Below, one piece after another: positions 28,124 to 37,574 of a stretch of 64,000 nt of DNA. Each line of letters opens with the position of its first letter. Position 1 is the first letter of the stretch. Made by a program: the position numbers and the translations under genes. The notes beneath the pieces were generated by a model. The model had not been told where the DNA came from and did not search any database. It saw nothing but the letters and a program-made list of their open reading frames with translations. Source of the stretch: Psychromonas marina (GTDB lineage Bacteria; Pseudomonadota; Gammaproteobacteria; Enterobacterales; Psychromonadaceae); NCBI RefSeq assembly GCF_030161115.1, contig NZ_BSPQ01000001.1, forward strand, positions 558,001-622,000, read 5' to 3'.

Positions 28124-28447
28124 TTAATGACTAAAGCGTTCATTTTGTGAGTATAAGGTTAATGTATAAGTTTTCTTTTGATACACGAGTAATACTTTAT
28201 CGGTATCTATATGCGTAACTTGATAGCCATTCACCCACTGTCCTTTTTGATATTCTTTATTATTTATAATCGCTTTTGGCTTGCCCGCTTTCATGACAAT
28301 ACTTTGTAATTTAGGTACTGCTGCACGATAGACTTTGCCCTGCTTTTTTTGCTGGAAATTCAGTGGCGCAGTAGGATCAACTAAAGCCTCACTCTGTGCA
28401 AATAAATTTAAGCTAACAAATAAACCAAGAAAGATAACTTTAACCAC
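28124..28447 (-). CDS. mshK: MshK, MSHA biogenesis protein
   Basis: A 107-residue periplasmic protein with a signal peptide (to about Ala17) and the motif EALVDPTAPLNF, which resembles the DPT/DPF start of PilP/GspC-like pilotin partners. It probably contacts MshL. The start is GTG at 28447, overlapping mshJ by eight bases. No better start is available. Position between mshJ and mshL is as in Vibrio. Confidence 0.85.
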   Translation of the reverse strand: MVKVIFLGLFVSLNLFAQSEALVDPTAPLNFQQKKQGKVYRAAVPKLQSIVMKAGKPKAIINNKEYQKGQWVNGYQVTHIDTDKVLLVYQKKTYTLTLYSQNERFSH

Positions 28448-29102
28448 TGACTAAATCCTGTTGATCACTTAATGTGTAAATTTGAATAGTAACTTCCGCG
28501 AGTGGATAGTCACTTACCTTGTAATCTAGAGAGTACCAATAAAACTTCTCTTTTAATGTTTCAACATTTAATAAATATTGATAAATAGCGTTGTAATTTC
28601 CTTGCAGGGTAATCTCTAACGTATGCTGATAAAACAAACTTGGGTTTACTGCTTCTGTGGCTTTTTTTGAAGCATTAAAAACCTTTACCGGTAATGATTT
28701 TAAGCCACTTATTTTCACCCCGGGATTTTTGCTTAGCACTTTAGTGAGTGCAATCGCCATTTGTTGAGCATGAATAAACTTAACTAACTTATCGTCTAAC
28801 TGTTGATTAAGTTGCGCTAAGGTTGATTCCGCAAAGGCTATTTTATTATTAATCTCTTCTAGTGGGTCCTGCTGTAGACGCCGAGTTATCATCTCTATCT
28901 CATTGTCTAGTACATCTTGCTGCTGATAACTTTTCTGTAACTCACTATTAACTCTACGTTGCTGAATTGATGCAGGATCTAATATCCAAAAATAAGTGAT
29001 TAAAAATGAGCATAAAATCACCGCTACAAACATAATAACTCGTTCACGCAAGCTCAGGTTATTAAATGATTGTGTCATTTCCGCGTAGCTAAATTTACTC
29101 AT
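28440..29102 (-). CDS. mshJ: MshJ, PilO-like protein of the MSHA system
   Basis: A 220-residue bitopic inner-membrane protein (PilO/GspM type). A membrane helix at about residues 21-41 (RVIMFVAVILCSFLITYFWI) is followed by a coiled coil at about 48-105 and a ferredoxin-like periplasmic domain. I used the ATG at 29102, which overlaps the preceding gene by eight bases. An upstream start at 29123 would add seven residues inside that gene. It works as part of the inner-membrane alignment complex. Confidence 0.87.
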   Translation of the reverse strand: MSKFSYAEMTQSFNNLSLRERVIMFVAVILCSFLITYFWILDPASIQQRRVNSELQKSYQQQDVLDNEIEMITRRLQQDPLEEINNKIAFAESTLAQLNQQLDDKLVKFIHAQQMAIALTKVLSKNPGVKISGLKSLPVKVFNASKKATEAVNPSLFYQHTLEITLQGNYNAIYQYLLNVETLKEKFYWYSLDYKVSDYPLAEVTIQIYTLSDQQDLVSG

Positions 29103-29694
29103 TAGCCGCCCCTTTAGTATCACTATTGGTTAGCTTGAAACTAAACACTCCGTCTGCTTCCTCAATAGATAGTGCTTTGAAGGCGACGCCAGATAACTCT
29201 TTGGTCACTTGTAGGTTCGATAGCCACAACGGCACTGAGTTACTGTGCTTTGCATCCCCCCTAATATTTAATACACCTTTGTGCATAGCGAAGTGATTAA
29301 TGGTTAAATCATCCATATTTGCGTAAGACAAGCCGCGCATTAACGCAGAAAAACTCACTAAATCTTCAACATCAATACCAGCAATACTCGCAAGAAGACG
29401 TTGCTTCGCAGTGACTTCATTCTGTAATCGACTATGCAGACGCAATTTATCATCAGGCGCACGCTTTTTTTGTAACTCTACGACTAATTGCTCGAGCTTA
29501 ACTTGTTGCTCAGAGATAGCTGTTTGCTGATCTGCTAATTTTTCTTGTAGTGATTGAGTCTGATAATTAGCAATAAAGTAACTCGCTAAAGAAACTGAGA
29601 TGCAGATAATAAAAAAGCCTATAAACTGAGGAAATGTTGCTTTTTCACGTTTCGGGTAACAACTCGGTTGATACAGATTAACCTGTGTTTTCAT
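29095..29694 (-). CDS. PilN-like protein of the MSHA system (second MshI-type gene)
   Basis: A 199-residue PilN-like membrane protein. The N-terminus MKTQVNLYQPSCYPKRE is the PilN/MshI2-type peptide that docks in the PilM-like partner. A membrane helix follows at about 23-43, then a coiled coil (about 45-90) and a periplasmic domain. It overlaps the preceding mshI by three bases and mshJ by eight. PilN-type naming varies between genomes, so I give no symbol. Confidence 0.85.
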   Translation of the reverse strand: MKTQVNLYQPSCYPKREKATFPQFIGFFIICISVSLASYFIANYQTQSLQEKLADQQTAISEQQVKLEQLVVELQKKRAPDDKLRLHSRLQNEVTAKQRLLASIAGIDVEDLVSFSALMRGLSYANMDDLTINHFAMHKGVLNIRGDAKHSNSVPLWLSNLQVTKELSGVAFKALSIEEADGVFSFKLTNSDTKGAANE

Positions 29695-30566
29695 TATTGT
29701 TCCTCCCCCATTAACGCACCATAAGCGATAAGTGAAAGAAAATCATAGCCTTCATCTTCAGCATAAGGGAGTACATTTCGAGCCAAATATACGCCTAACT
29801 TTTCCGACAGTAATTTTATATCCGGGCAAACTACGGCAAGATATAACGCTCCAATGGTATTAACACGTAATTGAGAGCTAATATAGTCTAGTGCTCTTTG
29901 TATCTCTAAACTTAAGCCGTCGACCAATGCGTCTTCAACTTGTTCTAGCGGCAACGGTAATAGCTCATTAAAACCGCGCAAACGATGCGTAAAGTAAAGT
30001 TGCCCTTGTTTAACAACCGTTAATACTAATTCGTTTTGCTGTTGAGATAGCAAAATATTTGCCTCTTCATGCACACCTAATAAATGCGTTAAGGCAACTT
30101 CCTCAATAGTGATGCTTTGCAGGTGACAGCCGGCTGCTAAAATCATATCTCGGATCATCAATACACGGGTTCTCGGCAGGCATATCGCAGTAACCTGCTC
30201 TCCTTTGCGAGGTTGAAAAGGAACATCAATGTAATCAACAACTTGATCAAAAATACTTTCAGAAATAAGATCTTTAATACTAAAAGGTAAGGTGGTTAAT
30301 AATTCAGACTCATCAACTTTCGGCTTTTCAATGTCAAATGTTTGGTAAAAATCACGACCTAATACAACACTCACTTGATTACCTGAAAGCTGTAGTTCAC
30401 TGACCAATGCGCTAAAAATCTCTGCCCATTGTTTTTCCGACTGCACCGTTTTTTTAGCAAGCAGCGTCACCTTGCCCTGATCTAAGTGGCAAATGACAAT
30501 CTGTTTTTCGCTCAGATAAAGGCTGATTTTGGTTTGATTCTTTTTGGTGAACAAATTTTTAAGCAT
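29694..30566 (-). CDS. mshI: MshI, PilM-like actin-fold protein of the MSHA system
   Basis: A 290-residue soluble protein of the PilM type, which forms the cytoplasmic part of the alignment complex with the PilN-like and MshJ proteins. Visible stretches include KISLYLSEKQIVICHLDQG near the start and TLPFSIKDLISESIFDQVV in the middle. It is first of the downstream msh block. The 120 bases before it are shared with the divergent PLP-enzyme gene and should hold both promoters. Confidence 0.86.
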   Translation of the reverse strand: MLKNLFTKKNQTKISLYLSEKQIVICHLDQGKVTLLAKKTVQSEKQWAEIFSALVSELQLSGNQVSVVLGRDFYQTFDIEKPKVDESELLTTLPFSIKDLISESIFDQVVDYIDVPFQPRKGEQVTAICLPRTRVLMIRDMILAAGCHLQSITIEEVALTHLLGVHEEANILLSQQQNELVLTVVKQGQLYFTHRLRGFNELLPLPLEQVEDALVDGLSLEIQRALDYISSQLRVNTIGALYLAVVCPDIKLLSEKLGVYLARNVLPYAEDEGYDFLSLIAYGALMGEEQ

Positions 30567-30686
30567 GATAAAGGTTAATTTCTCTTTGTTTTATTGAGAC
30601 TTAAACGACAAATAATAGAAGAATAATAATCGAAAAACAGATAAAGTATTATTTTTATTTTTAATATATATAAAGTTCGCCATAAA

Positions 30687-31667
30687 ATGGAACAAAAATC
30701 ACTTTCTGATTTACAGCAAAAATTACAGGAACTTATCTCTCCTTCTCCTGTTCAGGTCATTAACCACCCAATACTAACCGCTAAGAATATCAATGTCAGT
30801 GTAAAAAGGGATGACCTTTTGCATACGCATATTTCAGGTAATAAATGGCGTAAATTAAAATTTAATCTGATCGCAGCAAGAAAATCAGGAATAGATCATA
30901 TTGTCAGCTTTGGTGGTGCTTACTCAAATCATATTCATGCACTCGCTGCTGCCGGTTATTATTTAGGGTTCAAGACAAGCGCAATCATTCGAGGGGAACC
31001 TCACTACGCGAATAATCCAACCCTTAAACAGGCTCAACGATGGGGGATGCAACTGCATTTTGTCACCCGCCAAGAATACAGAGATCGTGCTGATTCAGCC
31101 TACCTACAAAAACTACAGCAGCGTTTTTCTGATGCTATCATTGTACCAGAAGGAGGTAGCAACGCGCAGGCGATAACAGGGGTTAGTGAGCTTTGTCATG
31201 AAATAAATACTCAGACTGAAAAGAATGTCGATCACATTATCACAGCGACGGGTAGTGGCGGCACCCTAGCCGGCTTAATCGCAGGGTTTTCAGAGGTTAA
31301 CAACAATCAGACGAAGGTAACCGGTATTGCTGTTTTAAAACAAGCAGAGTATTTGAATCAACAAGTCGTCCAATTATTAGCGCAGGCTAACAAAAAAATA
31401 ACCGTTCCTTGGCAGCTACATACGCAATACCATGGAGGAGGTTATGCAAAGGTATCACCTCCATTAGCGGAGTTTTGTTTAGCCTTTGAACAACAGACGA
31501 CCATCCCTATTGAACCAATTTATACAGGCAAGATGTTTTATGCGCTGTTTGAGTTAATTAAACAGGATTACTTTAGTGCTGGAGACAATATTATCGCCTT
31601 GCATACCGGTGGTCTGCAAGGACTCCAAGGGTTACAGCAACAAAAAGATAAACGTAATAAAAAATAG
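30687..31667 (+). CDS. PLP-dependent ACC deaminase / D-cysteine desulfhydrase family protein
   Basis: A 326-residue fold-type II PLP enzyme. The PLP lysine is Lys53 in ISGNKWRKLKFNL. The family stretch SFGGAYSNHIHALAAAG follows, and a glycine-rich phosphate loop is visible (ATGSGGTLAGLIAG). Members act on D-cysteine or 1-aminocyclopropane-1-carboxylate. D-cysteine desulfhydrase activity is more usual in such bacteria, but sequence alone does not decide. It lies on the opposite strand between mshI and mshH, ending 12 bases from the mshH stop. Confidence 0.85.
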   Translation: MEQKSLSDLQQKLQELISPSPVQVINHPILTAKNINVSVKRDDLLHTHISGNKWRKLKFNLIAARKSGIDHIVSFGGAYSNHIHALAAAGYYLGFKTSAIIRGEPHYANNPTLKQAQRWGMQLHFVTRQEYRDRADSAYLQKLQQRFSDAIIVPEGGSNAQAITGVSELCHEINTQTEKNVDHIITATGSGGTLAGLIAGFSEVNNNQTKVTGIAVLKQAEYLNQQVVQLLAQANKKITVPWQLHTQYHGGGYAKVSPPLAEFCLAFEQQTTIPIEPIYTGKMFYALFELIKQDYFSAGDNIIALHTGGLQGLQGLQQQKDKRNKK

Positions 31668-31679
31668 CCCAACTAGTGC

Positions 31680-33602
31680 TTACTCTTTGCACAGATACAA
31701 TGGCCTCGCGATAGAAAAAAGCGGGCCTTGCCCTGCAAAAATGCCCATTTTAAGCAAACATTTCCATTCATCAATATTCTCAACCCCAACTGCGATCACT
31801 TTAGTTGGGCTGTTTAAGCAACTGGCCATTAAGCTTTGTAACGCGGTTTGATTGGTTTTACGAAGATTAATATCACGCACTAAACCAGGGTGAAGTTTTA
31901 AGTAATCTATTGAAAAATCTATAATATATGCGGTATTCACAATCGATTTTCCGACATTATCGATAGCGATTTTACAGCCAACTTTCTGTAACCCAATTAA
32001 GACATTACGCAGGGTGTCGTAATTATCGACGACAACTTGTTCAGCGATCTCCACGACGAGGTTAGATCTTAATACTTTACGTAATTGCAATAATTCAAAG
32101 GTAAACCATTTCATCCGTCTTCTATCTAATAGAATGGCACTACTCAGGTTAATCGCAATCGGCGCACTTCTATCGCCACGATCAGATAACAAGGTCAGCA
32201 CTTTTTGCAGCATTAAATGTTCAAAGTGATGCTGTAAACCACACTTTTCAGCCATCGGAAGGAATACACCCGCAGCAATCACCTCGCCATCATAACCTGT
32301 AATACGTGGCCACAGCTCAGAGTAAAGTTCTCTGTTACCATCTCTCAAAACAAGGGGTTGGCGATAAATTAATAATGTATCTTTCTCCAGAACCCCTTCT
32401 AATAATGATCGCCATCTCACCGTCCCTTTTAGCAAACTGGTCTGTTTAACTTCTTGTTCCTCTAAGAACCACCCGCTACTTTTCTGGTGTTTAGCAATTA
32501 AAGAGGCACGATTTAGATCTTCCATAATCGACTGCGGTTTTTCACCATAATAAAAATTAACCACACCAATATGGAAAAATTCATCAATATCGAACTCTTC
32601 AGGCAACTGTAATTGCAGCAGTAATTTAGTTAACTGTTTTGCCGATACCTCCGCCTCTTCATAGGACATTTGTGGAAGAATGAGTGAGAACTCCGCTTTA
32701 TCGGTTCGCCCATAAAAAGGGTCGACATAGCGAGTCGTAAACTCCTTCAATAATTCCGTCACCTGCAATAAGAATTTATTACGCTTTTCTTTCCCGTAAC
32801 GCTCCTGAATCGCTTCTAATTCATTAAGTTTAATTTGCAATAATGCACTTGAAAAGATAACCGCATCAACCGCCGTGGCGTCTAATTGATTTTCAAAGGC
32901 TAAGCGGTTACCGATACCAGTAGTTTCATCTAAAAATGCTTTACTACGAATATGTTCATCGAAATAGCTACGCTCCTTCTTACTTTCATCAAGCTTTTTG
33001 TTAAGTATATCAAGTGCTTTACTTGCTGATTTTGGCCACTCACCTGCGGAACCAACTCGCGCAGTTGAGTTATTTTGCAAAATATACTTAGCTCTCTTTT
33101 CCAATAATTCAGCACCTCTAAACTGCTTTTTTATCCAATGCATAGAAAAGCCGAGTAGTAATAAGCTAATTAAAATAGCGGCGCTAACGCCCAATAGGGG
33201 AACAACAGTAAACTTCAATGAATCGAAGGGTTGGCGGGTATGTAAAATAAGCGCGACATCTGGATAACGGTCCAGTTCATATTGATAACGTATTAGTAAA
33301 TTATCAGGGAAAAAGTGGCGATTTTCATAATAGTTTTGAAATAATACTTTATCTTTATGCTTGATCTGCAAACGGACAATGCCTGATGCATCTAAAAGAT
33401 CTGGCAACCAAACATCGAACTCTTTTCTTTCGACATGCTTATCAAGCTGCGACTCAATCACCTGAACCACACCATCAATTTTATTATGGTGATACTGCAG
33501 AGTGAGTGATCGTAGGCTAAAAAGTCCTCCGACTAAAATAAGCGCGATACAGCTTAATACCACCGTGGTGGTGATAAAGGTAAATTTATCCGTAAATTTC
33601 AT
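31680..33602 (-). CDS. mshH: MshH / CsrD-like protein with degenerate GGDEF and EAL domains
   Basis: A 640-residue membrane protein related to CsrD, which in E. coli promotes RNase E decay of the CsrB/CsrC RNAs. Two membrane helices (about 9-30 and 133-155) flank a periplasmic domain and lead to a HAMP-like region. The GGDEF domain (from DETTGIGNRLAFENQL, about 208-340) has a ruined active site: GRTDKAEFSLILP replaces GGDEF. In the EAL domain ELWPRI replaces EAL. Both changes fit CsrD, so it probably does not make or break cyclic-di-GMP. It is the outer msh gene, as in Vibrio. Confidence 0.88.
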   Translation of the reverse strand: MKFTDKFTFITTTVVLSCIALILVGGLFSLRSLTLQYHHNKIDGVVQVIESQLDKHVERKEFDVWLPDLLDASGIVRLQIKHKDKVLFQNYYENRHFFPDNLLIRYQYELDRYPDVALILHTRQPFDSLKFTVVPLLGVSAAILISLLLLGFSMHWIKKQFRGAELLEKRAKYILQNNSTARVGSAGEWPKSASKALDILNKKLDESKKERSYFDEHIRSKAFLDETTGIGNRLAFENQLDATAVDAVIFSSALLQIKLNELEAIQERYGKEKRNKFLLQVTELLKEFTTRYVDPFYGRTDKAEFSLILPQMSYEEAEVSAKQLTKLLLQLQLPEEFDIDEFFHIGVVNFYYGEKPQSIMEDLNRASLIAKHQKSSGWFLEEQEVKQTSLLKGTVRWRSLLEGVLEKDTLLIYRQPLVLRDGNRELYSELWPRITGYDGEVIAAGVFLPMAEKCGLQHHFEHLMLQKVLTLLSDRGDRSAPIAINLSSAILLDRRRMKWFTFELLQLRKVLRSNLVVEIAEQVVVDNYDTLRNVLIGLQKVGCKIAIDNVGKSIVNTAYIIDFSIDYLKLHPGLVRDINLRKTNQTALQSLMASCLNSPTKVIAVGVENIDEWKCLLKMGIFAGQGPLFSIARPLYLCKE

Positions 33603-33716
33603 TTAATCCCTGAACGCTATAATAAAATATTGTGTTTAATAATAAGTTTGACAAATTAATCTTGTGAAAAGTGTACACTATCATGAACTAGAAAAAGTCA
33701 ATAACAGGAACAGTAA

Positions 33717-34775
33717 ATGTCAGTCACAAATAACGTATATTCAAACCCAAGCCAGCTATTACAGCGTAATGAAGCACTTTTTGAGGGTAAAAATATTTTA
33801 GTCGCGGGTAACATCGATGATAACTACCCGCTGCATTTACAATCTCTTGCTAACTCAAGTACCTTTTGCTTTAGCGACTATCGTTACTTTAGTGCACTTA
33901 ATGATCGCCTGTCAGAATCAACTCGATTATTTACCGATAACTACCAAGGCACTGAAGATAAAAATAAAAAATTTAATTTGCTTCTTATCTTTGTCCCTAA
34001 AGCCAAGCAAGAAGTTCAATACCTTCTTGCAAATTTAACGCCTCACCTAGAGCAAGGCGCCGCAATTATTTTAGTTGGCGAGAAGAAAGTTGGCATTAAA
34101 AGCGCAGGTTCGTTACTAAAACCCTATGCTAATAACGTTAATATTATCGATTCTGCCCGCCATTGTTCACTACTATATTGTGAATTAGCGCAGCAAGTTG
34201 CCCCGTTTAAACAAAGCGATTGGGTTAAAAACTATACCGTTACAGTAAATGATACAGCACTACAGATCTGCTCTCTACCCGGTGTATTTAGTCATGGTGA
34301 GCTTGATAAAGGGACTGAACTATTATTACAAAATTTGCCTAAGAACCTAAAAGGAAAAGTACTTGATTTTGGTTGTGGTGCGGGTGTTATTGGCTGTTAT
34401 ATCAAAAGCTGCTTCCCTGATTCCGAGATAGATATGGTTGACATAAATGCTTATGCTTTAGCCAGTGCCAAATTAACGCTGACAAAAAATAAACTTAACG
34501 CTAATGTTTTTGCTTCAAACGTCTTTTCAAACATAGAAAAAGTTTATAACACGCTGATTTCTAACCCTCCTTTCCATTCGGGTAAGAAAACCAATTACGT
34601 AGCAGCAGAAACTTTTATCAATCAATCACCTAGCCACCTAACCAAGCAAGGGACATTGTTGATCGTAGCCAATAAATTCCTTCGTTATGAGCCTTTGTTG
34701 ACAACTGCTTATAGTTCACTTAACACACATCAACAAAACAATAAGTTTAAACTCTTGATGTGCATCAATAAATAA
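33717..34775 (+). CDS. rsmC: RsmC, 16S rRNA guanine-1207 N2-methyltransferase
   Basis: A 352-residue SAM methyltransferase. A degenerate N-terminal methyltransferase-like domain (about 1-165) is followed by the active C-terminal one, with SAM motif LDFGCGAGVIGCYIK (about 219-233) and catalytic NPPFHSG near 283-289. This two-domain layout is typical of RsmC. It is transcribed divergently from mshH. A consensus TTGACA lies at 33648-33653 in the 114-base gap, but no well-spaced -10 box goes with it. Confidence 0.94.
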   Translation: MSVTNNVYSNPSQLLQRNEALFEGKNILVAGNIDDNYPLHLQSLANSSTFCFSDYRYFSALNDRLSESTRLFTDNYQGTEDKNKKFNLLLIFVPKAKQEVQYLLANLTPHLEQGAAIILVGEKKVGIKSAGSLLKPYANNVNIIDSARHCSLLYCELAQQVAPFKQSDWVKNYTVTVNDTALQICSLPGVFSHGELDKGTELLLQNLPKNLKGKVLDFGCGAGVIGCYIKSCFPDSEIDMVDINAYALASAKLTLTKNKLNANVFASNVFSNIEKVYNTLISNPPFHSGKKTNYVAAETFINQSPSHLTKQGTLLIVANKFLRYEPLLTTAYSSLNTHQQNNKFKLLMCINK

Positions 34776-34899
34776 TCAAATGTTACGATTCATTTCACTT
34801 TAATAATTTTATATTTTTTGATACTGTTTCTAGGCTTCAAGTAGATTAAGTTGCAAACACAATTTCTGACACCTTATTCCTTTTATTCTGGAGACATTT

Positions 34900-36123
34900 A
34901 TGTCTGGCATTCTTGCTATGATTCTTGCGGGCGGGGAAGGTTCGCGCCTTTACCCGTTAACGTCCACGAGAACAAAACCTGCTGTACCTTTTGGCGGTAA
35001 CTACCGACTTGTTGATTTTGCATTAAATAACTTTGTTAATGCAGATTTAATGAAAATATATGTGTTAACGCAGTTTAAATCTCAATCATTAAATATCCAT
35101 CTACGTAAAGCTTGGCGTTTATCTGGCATCTCTAACCGATTCATCGAACCTATCCCAGCTCAGCAACGTGTTAATAAAAACTGGTACAGCGGCACCGCTG
35201 ATGCCATCTATCAAAATGCACGTTTCATAGAAAAAAGCGCGCCTGACCATGTTTGTATTTTTGGTAGTGATCACATCTATAAAATGGATGTGCAGCAGAT
35301 GGTCGAATTCCATAAAGAAAAACAGGGCTCTTTAACCGTTGCCGCTATTCGAGTATTAAAATCTGAAGCTTATCATTTTGGCATTATCGAAATTGATGAA
35401 GAGGGTCGCATGATTGGTTTTGAAGAAAAACCAAAAGTAGAAGATGCGAAAACAATCCCAGGTGACCCTGAGCATGTACTTGCTTCAATGGGTAACTATA
35501 TTTTCAAATCTGACGTATTACTCAAAGAGTTATATGAAGATGCCAAAGATGAAGATTCAAGTCATGACTTCGGTAAAGATATTATTGGTAAGCTTTACCC
35601 TAAAGGTGACGTATTCATCTACAAGCTGAGTGATAACTATATTGAAGGCGAGCCAAAAACGGCTTACTGGCGTGATGTAGGTACTATCGACTCATACTGG
35701 GATGCACACATGGACCTAATCGCAGATGATACGCCGTTTTCGTTATATAACAAAAAATGGCCACTGCATACCTATCATCCACCACTGCCACCAGCAACAT
35801 TCCGTGACACTTCTGATACAGTAAGTGATGTTTCGAAATCGTTAATTGGAGCAGGTTCATATATTAATGGTGCAAAGATTGAGAACTCAATTCTTGGTTT
35901 CCGTTCACATCTATGTAAAGGCGTGGTTGTTAAAGATAGCGTTTTCTTAGGCAATGCAAAAATAGGTGCGGGCTCTCGACTTTACAAAGTTATTCTCGAT
36001 AAAAATGTTGAAATTGCTCCCGGTACAGTCATTGGTGAAAACCTAGAAGAAGATAGAAAGCATTTCACCGTCTCTGATAATGGTGTTGTTGTTATCGCGA
36101 AAAACACAAGAGTTGGTTTTTAA
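34900..36123 (+). CDS. glgC: GlgC copy 1, glucose-1-phosphate adenylyltransferase
   Basis: Makes ADP-glucose for glycogen. The 407-residue protein has the nucleotidyltransferase loop GGEGSRLYPLTSTRTKP (11-27), the WYSGTADAIYQN motif, FGSDHIYKMD and the substrate-binding GFEEKP. A left-handed beta-helix C-terminal domain follows. Asn34 stands where E. coli GlgC has the activator-binding Lys39 region (GGK becomes GGN). A GGAGA ribosome site precedes the ATG. The next gene is a second full-length copy 26 bases on. Confidence 0.95.
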   Translation: MSGILAMILAGGEGSRLYPLTSTRTKPAVPFGGNYRLVDFALNNFVNADLMKIYVLTQFKSQSLNIHLRKAWRLSGISNRFIEPIPAQQRVNKNWYSGTADAIYQNARFIEKSAPDHVCIFGSDHIYKMDVQQMVEFHKEKQGSLTVAAIRVLKSEAYHFGIIEIDEEGRMIGFEEKPKVEDAKTIPGDPEHVLASMGNYIFKSDVLLKELYEDAKDEDSSHDFGKDIIGKLYPKGDVFIYKLSDNYIEGEPKTAYWRDVGTIDSYWDAHMDLIADDTPFSLYNKKWPLHTYHPPLPPATFRDTSDTVSDVSKSLIGAGSYINGAKIENSILGFRSHLCKGVVVKDSVFLGNAKIGAGSRLYKVILDKNVEIAPGTVIGENLEEDRKHFTVSDNGVVVIAKNTRVGF

Positions 36124-36149
36124 CCCCCACTACTTATATAGGTTTTAAT

Positions 36150-37373
36150 ATGGCAAAAGTTTTATCTATGATTTTAGCGGGTGGCGAAGGCTCTCGACTT
36201 TATCCTTTAACGCAGTCTCGCACTAAACCTTCTGTGCCTTTTGGCGGAAGTTATCGTTTAGTGGATTGTGTATTAAACAATTTCGTGAACTCTTCTCTGT
36301 TACGTATTTATGTATTAACACAGTTCAAATCACAATCACTTAATGAACACCTTAATAAAGCATGGGCATTAAACAGTATTACCGATACCTTTATTGATGC
36401 GATTCCTGCGCAAATGCGTACAGGCAAGCACTGGTATAGCGGTACAGCAGATGCGATTTACCAAAATCTACAGTTTATTGCGTCAGACGAAGCTGATTTA
36501 GTGTGTATTTTTGGTAGTGATCATATCTACAAAATGGATATCCGCCAGAAAATAGCTTATCACCAAGAAAAAGAAGCGGTATTGACCGTTTCAGCGATTC
36601 GCTTACCAAAAGAGCAAGCGTACCACTTTGGTATTATCGAAGTAGATGCTGAAGGACGCATGATCGGTTTTGAAGAAAAACCATCAGTTGCAGACGCAAA
36701 AACAATTCCTGGTGATCCTGACCATGTATTAGCATCAATGGGCAACTATGTATTTGACTCACAAGCACTACAAGCAGAGTTAATTCGTGATGCTGCAGAT
36801 GCAAATTCAAGCCATGATTTCGGTAAAGATATCATTCCACAACTTTACCCACAGGGTAAAGTGTTTGTATATGACTTCACAACGAATACGATTGATGGCG
36901 AAGTAGGTGAAACTTACTGGCGTGATGTAGGTACTATCGAGTCATACTGGGAAGCAAATATGGATCTGGTTAAAGCAGAGCCAGCAATCTCTCTTTATAA
37001 CCGTAAATGGCCGATGCATACTCACTACCCGGCTCTACCACCAGCAAGCTTCCGTGATAGTGAGCAGTTTATCTGTACGATCCGCCAATCTTTGATCTCT
37101 GATGGCTGTCACATTTCAGGTGCAACGATTAAAAAATCAGTACTTGGCTCTAACTGTTTTGTTGGTACAAATACCAATATTTATGAGTCTGTCTTATTAG
37201 GCGATACGAAGGTAGGCAGCAACTGTATTTTGACAAAAGTAATTGTCGATAAAGATGTGAAAATTGCTGATAACATACAAATTGGTGTTAATTTAGAAGA
37301 AGATAGAAAACGTTTCACTGTTTCCGATGAGGGCATTGTTGTTATCCCGAAAGGCGCTAGGATTGGTTTTTAA
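36150..37373 (+). CDS. glgC: GlgC copy 2, glucose-1-phosphate adenylyltransferase paralogue
   Basis: Tandem paralogue of the preceding gene with identical length (407 residues). All catalytic motifs are intact: GGEGSRLYPLTQSRTKP, WYSGTADAIYQN, FGSDHIYKMD, GFEEKP. It differs across the surface and in VDCVLNN (copy 1 VDFALNN). Ser34 stands where copy 1 has Asn and E. coli has Lys. Both therefore look active, and they could form mixed tetramers with altered regulation. A terminator follows. Confidence 0.94.
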   Translation: MAKVLSMILAGGEGSRLYPLTQSRTKPSVPFGGSYRLVDCVLNNFVNSSLLRIYVLTQFKSQSLNEHLNKAWALNSITDTFIDAIPAQMRTGKHWYSGTADAIYQNLQFIASDEADLVCIFGSDHIYKMDIRQKIAYHQEKEAVLTVSAIRLPKEQAYHFGIIEVDAEGRMIGFEEKPSVADAKTIPGDPDHVLASMGNYVFDSQALQAELIRDAADANSSHDFGKDIIPQLYPQGKVFVYDFTTNTIDGEVGETYWRDVGTIESYWEANMDLVKAEPAISLYNRKWPMHTHYPALPPASFRDSEQFICTIRQSLISDGCHISGATIKKSVLGSNCFVGTNTNIYESVLLGDTKVGSNCILTKVIVDKDVKIADNIQIGVNLEEDRKRFTVSDEGIVVIPKGARIGF

Positions 37374-37397
37374 TCAATAACAAATTTTACACTCAAT

Positions 37398-37425
37398 AAG
37401 CCACAGTTCACTGTGGCTTTTATTT
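37398..37425 (+). terminator. Terminator after the glgC pair
   Basis: AAGCCACAG-TTCA-CTGTGGCTT, a nine-base-pair stem followed by TTATTTTT, 24 bases after the second glgC stop. This separates the glgC pair from glgA, which would then need its own promoter; TATAAT at 37519-37524 is a candidate -10 box. Confidence 0.8.
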
Positions 37426-37574
37426 TTTATCCCAAAAAATATTTTTATCTCTGTATTAGCATTTATCACCCAATTAGGTGATACATCATATTAATTTTAT
37501 AACCTTACTAACCTACGTTATAATCGCTAGCACATGAATTTATTAATCTTATTTGGTACTAGAAGGAGTTTCCG

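Noticed and set aside
31680-33602. MshH as a decaying GGDEF-EAL enzyme
   Set aside because: The changed motifs match those of functional CsrD-type proteins, and the frame is full length, so it is not a pseudogene.
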